From an uncultured Acidobacteriota bacterium (GTDB taxonomy: Bacteria > Acidobacteriota > Blastocatellia > Pyrinomonadales > Pyrinomonadaceae), in NCBI GenBank assembly GCA_902826385.1, contig CADEEU010000180.1, forward strand, positions 1 to 7,467: a DNA stretch of 7,467 nucleotides. Direction: 5' to 3'. The translations under genes were made by a program, and so were the position numbers. Position 1 is the first letter of the stretch. Every line of letters starts with the position of its first letter. A model generated the notes under the pieces. It saw nothing but the letters and a program-made list of their open reading frames with translations. It did no database searches and was not told the origin of the DNA. Below are positions 5,972 through 7,467 of the stretch, piece after piece.

Positions 5972-6106
5972 GACCGGCTGTAAACACTTTGACTGAGATC
6001 ACGGCCGCTACGCCAAGAGCGGACGGTTGTGAAGGATACCTAAAGACCGGAAATTGGTGGGTTCATCTTCGCCTCTGCCAAATGTGCGGACACCAAGGAC
6101 ATCGTA
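5970..6106 (+). pseudogene. UBP-type zinc-finger protein remnant (frameshifted, 3' end lost)
   Basis: GAGGAG at 5957-5962 and the ATG at 5970 open a frame reading MTGCKHFD and then a TGA (5994-5996). If the T at 5994 is skipped, the next frame continues EITAATPRADGCEG, then YLKTGNWWVHLRLCQMCGH up to 6093. Joined, this is the start of a small UBP-type zinc-finger protein (ZnF_UBP), whose members begin like M-T-x-C-x-H-L-D-x-I and continue GCEECLKTGDxWVHLRLCxxCGHVGCCDSS. The C-K-H, GCE, W-VHLRLC and CGH blocks are kept. Damage: a +1 frameshift at 5994, the second cysteine of the C-x-x-C pair changed to Y (TAC, 6037-6039), and loss of the rest of the domain (no CCDSS, no H-rich segment, no WCY ending). 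The open frame runs on to a TGA at 6154-6156 without further similarity. Intact members bind zinc and probably ubiquitin-like tails or other peptides; this copy should be non-functional. Confidence 0.75.
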
Positions 6107-7009
6107 ATGAACAAGCAGGTAAAAATTCTCCTCCAAACAACAATTCCGTTCTCTGAGGACGACTGGCACATCGGGCGTTTTTCGTTATTGACAGAACATC
6201 TGCGTTCGATAAAAGACGCCGATGGAAACGGCCTTTACGACGTCACGACGCGCGACCGTGAAGTGGACGTTCTAGGAGTCGATCCGGTAATGGCGGCGCT
6301 GGACGAATCGGATTACGATCAGTTGTGGCTCTTCGCATTGGATCTTGGCGAAGGTCTCACGCCGGACGACTGTGCCGGCATTACGCGTTTCCGCAACCGC
6401 GGTGGCGGAATTTTTTCCGCTCGTGACCATAACGACATGGGGTCGTCGCTGTGCACGCTTGGCGGCATCGGCGCGGCCCATTATTTTCACTCCAAACAGC
6501 AGGACCCGGATGAATCGCGCAACTGTCGCGACGATCAGGACACAAAGACCATCGACTGGCCTAATTACCATTCGGGATCGAACGGGGATTATCAAAAGAT
6601 CAATGCCGCCAACCACGAACTGCTTCGCCGCACGGACCGTTCGCCGATCGAATACTTCCCCGCCCACCCGCATGAAGGCGGAGTCGGAGCTCCGGCAGAC
6701 AACGCATCGGCAAAGGTGGTCGCGACCGGTACAAGTAAAGTAACCAGTCGCCCGTTCAATCTTATCGTCGCGTTCGAAAGATCGACCGACGCCCGAGGCA
6801 ACGACTGCGGACGGGCGATAGCCGAATCCAGTTTTCACCACTTTGTCGATTACAACTGGGATCTTGATAAAGGCTGCCCGACGTTTTTGGAAGAACCGCC
6901 AGGTTACGAAATCAAACAGACTCCTGAAAAACTCGAAGACGTGAAGCGGTACGTGGAAAATGCCGCAAGATGGCTATCGCCGGGAACGCAGGCGCCCTCG
7001 CCTGCATGA
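6107..7009 (+). CDS. Conserved protein of unknown function, possible class I glutamine amidotransferase-like/ThuA-like fold
   Basis: A 300-residue soluble protein with no signal peptide. I do not recognise a named family, but it looks like a protein conserved in several bacterial phyla. Visible blocks: KILLQTTIPFSEDDWHIGRFSLL (6-28 in parts), strand-turn YDQLWLFALDLGEGLTPDDC (70-89), then FRNRGGGIFSARDHNDMGSSLC (95-116), GGIGAAHYFH (119-128), IDWPNYHSGSNGDYQ (149-163), FPAHPHEGGVGAP (184-196), and SSFHHFVDYNWD (241-252). A strand, then RGGG, then a loop resembles ThuA or class I amidotransferase-like folds, where a GGG-hydrophobic strand precedes the active-site turn; this is inference. The many His, Asp and Cys (H108, H125, H128, H155, H187, H189, H244, H245) could bind metal. 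AAGGA at 6095-6099, 7 bases before the ATG, supports the start, which lies exactly at the end of the zinc-finger remnant. The last residues (about 293-300) are encoded by a palindromic repeat. Confidence 0.8.
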   Translation: MNKQVKILLQTTIPFSEDDWHIGRFSLLTEHLRSIKDADGNGLYDVTTRDREVDVLGVDPVMAALDESDYDQLWLFALDLGEGLTPDDCAGITRFRNRGGGIFSARDHNDMGSSLCTLGGIGAAHYFHSKQQDPDESRNCRDDQDTKTIDWPNYHSGSNGDYQKINAANHELLRRTDRSPIEYFPAHPHEGGVGAPADNASAKVVATGTSKVTSRPFNLIVAFERSTDARGNDCGRAIAESSFHHFVDYNWDLDKGCPTFLEEPPGYEIKQTPEKLEDVKRYVENAARWLSPGTQAPSPA

Positions 7010-7023
7010 GTGCGAAGCACGAA
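6984..7023. repeat. Double-hairpin palindromic repeat at the end of the unknown gene
   Basis: GCAGGCG (6988-6994) and CGCCTGC (6999-7005) are perfect 7-base arms around CCCT, followed after 4 bases by GTGC (7010-7013) and GCAC (7017-7020) around GAA. The unit begins GAACG and ends with CGAAC. The first hairpin lies inside the coding frame and contributes the Q-A-P-S-P-A end and stop (TGA 7007-7009) of the upstream gene. It resembles REP-type short palindromes dispersed in bacterial genomes; it could also act as a weak terminator or mRNA-end stabiliser. Copy number is not visible here. Confidence 0.55.
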
Positions 7024-7064
7024 CAAACGGTGGTAATCTCAATTTTTGAAATACTAACTTGATT

Positions 7065-7085
7065 CGCCGCCAAAAAACGGCGGAG
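7065..7085 (+). promoter_or_regulatory. Small hairpin overlapping the DUF5996 ribosome binding site
   Basis: CCGCC (7067-7071) and GGCGG (7079-7083) are inverted arms around an A-rich 7-base loop; a shifted pairing CGCCG/CGGCG (7065-7069, 7078-7082) is equally good. The right arm covers most of CGGAG (7081-7085), the only plausible ribosome binding site for the ATG at 7096, 10 bases downstream. It could reduce translation; no ligand-binding structure is visible. Confidence 0.3.
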
Positions 7086-7095
7086 TGCAGGCGAT

Positions 7096-7434
7096 ATGAA
7101 CGAACTTTTCCCCGAAATACCTCTCGAAGCCTGGCGGCCGACCAAGAACACGCTGCATCTTTATTGCCAGATCGTCGGCAAGATCCGTCTCGCGATGCAC
7201 CCGCGGATCAACCATTGGTGGCACGTGCCGCTTTATGTTACGCCGCGCGGTTTGTCGACGCGGACGATTCCATACAGCGGCGGCAATTTTGAGATCGAGT
7301 TCGATTTTCGCGATCACAAGCTGAAGATGCAGACGAGCGACGGCGGCTACGAAGATTTCGCCCTGTACGGCGGCCTGACCGTTGCGGATTCTTACCGCAG
7401 CACGTTCGCCAACCTTGCCAAGCTCGGCAGCTAA
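7096..7434 (+). CDS. DUF5996 family protein, N-terminal part only (probably truncated)
   Basis: A 112-residue frame matching the N-terminal third of DUF5996 proteins: W13, TLHLYCQIVGKIRLA (19-33), NHWWHVPLYVT (39-49), RGLSTRTIPY (51-60), and FDFRDHKLKMQTSDG (69-83). These blocks are highly characteristic. From memory, full-length members are about 300 residues and continue after a YRxFxxxLxxLGI segment into a second half with a PDPIPF-type motif. Here the frame reads YRSTFANLAKLGS and stops at TAA (7432-7434). In the same frame after the stop it reads PTRKPIPYSAA to the window end, which could be a remnant of that second half, so a small deletion or nonsense mutation is possible. Function of the family is unknown. 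The gene lies 86 bases after the unknown gene and is probably transcribed with it or from its own promoter. It could also be a genuine short homologue. Confidence 0.75.
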   Translation: MNELFPEIPLEAWRPTKNTLHLYCQIVGKIRLAMHPRINHWWHVPLYVTPRGLSTRTIPYSGGNFEIEFDFRDHKLKMQTSDGGYEDFALYGGLTVADSYRSTFANLAKLGS

Positions 7435-7467
7435 CCGACGAGAAAACCTATTCCTTACAGCGCCGCC

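Noticed and set aside
5985..6000. Programmed +1 frameshift in the zinc-finger remnant (the bases CTTTGAC resemble the RF2 recoding site)
   Set aside because: The words are out of register: the zero frame reads TTT GAC TGA, not CTT TGA C. Together with the lost zinc cysteine and missing 3' half, simple decay is a better explanation.
6272..6841. Reverse-strand frame of 189 codons
   Set aside because: It is antisense to the 300-residue conserved gene and has no domain pattern; a by-product of codon bias.
1..7467. CRISPR array, tRNA, rRNA, transposase or defence-system genes
   Set aside because: No regularly spaced direct repeats, no cloverleaf or rRNA signature and no transposase, nuclease or toxin motif were found on either strand.

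Overview
The window (about 50% GC by eye) is an ordinary-looking stretch of bacterial chromosome with ten protein genes or gene parts, one decayed gene and several small repeats. No rRNA, tRNA, CRISPR array or transposase was seen. The mix of families (tandem PilZ protein, signal-peptide TolB-like propeller, DUF1761, DUF4287/DUF5655, DUF2461, DUF5996), together with the intergenic mosaic built from CTCCGCG and CTCTGCG words, suggests an Acidobacteriota genome, perhaps Blastocatellia/Pyrinomonadaceae. That placement is inference from gene content, not a phylogenetic result.

Left block (1-3088, all + strand): the last 43 codons of a ribose-5-phosphate isomerase B gene, then five closely packed genes: a DoxX-like membrane protein, an NADPH-dependent FMN reductase-type flavoprotein, an AraC-type regulator, a DUF1761 membrane protein and a DUF4287-DUF5655 protein. 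Gaps of 9 to 51 bases suggest one or two transcription units. The DoxX/flavin-reductase/AraC trio is the most coherent functional unit; a quinone or electrophile redox-stress role is plausible but unproven.

Middle block (3080-5789): a DUF2461 gene on the - strand overlaps the DUF5655 gene tail to tail by 9 bases. A 283-base intergenic region carries a mosaic inverted repeat and a hairpin. It is followed by a secreted TolB-like beta-propeller gene (+), which converges on a tandem PilZ-domain gene (-) with a good ribosome binding site and a plausible sigma70-type promoter.

Right block (5790-7467, + strand): the gap after the PilZ gene is not empty. It holds the 5' part of a UBP-type zinc-finger gene broken by a one-base frameshift, a lost zinc cysteine and loss of its 3' end. 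A conserved gene of unknown function (300 aa) starts exactly where the zinc-finger similarity stops. The 3' end of that gene runs into a short palindromic repeat, and the last gene is a DUF5996 protein that stops after 112 residues, much shorter than I remember for the family.

I do not see a convincing new multi-gene system. The points most worth following are the zinc-finger remnant and its junction with the unknown gene, the unknown gene itself, the repeat-encoded C-terminus and the truncated DUF5996 gene.
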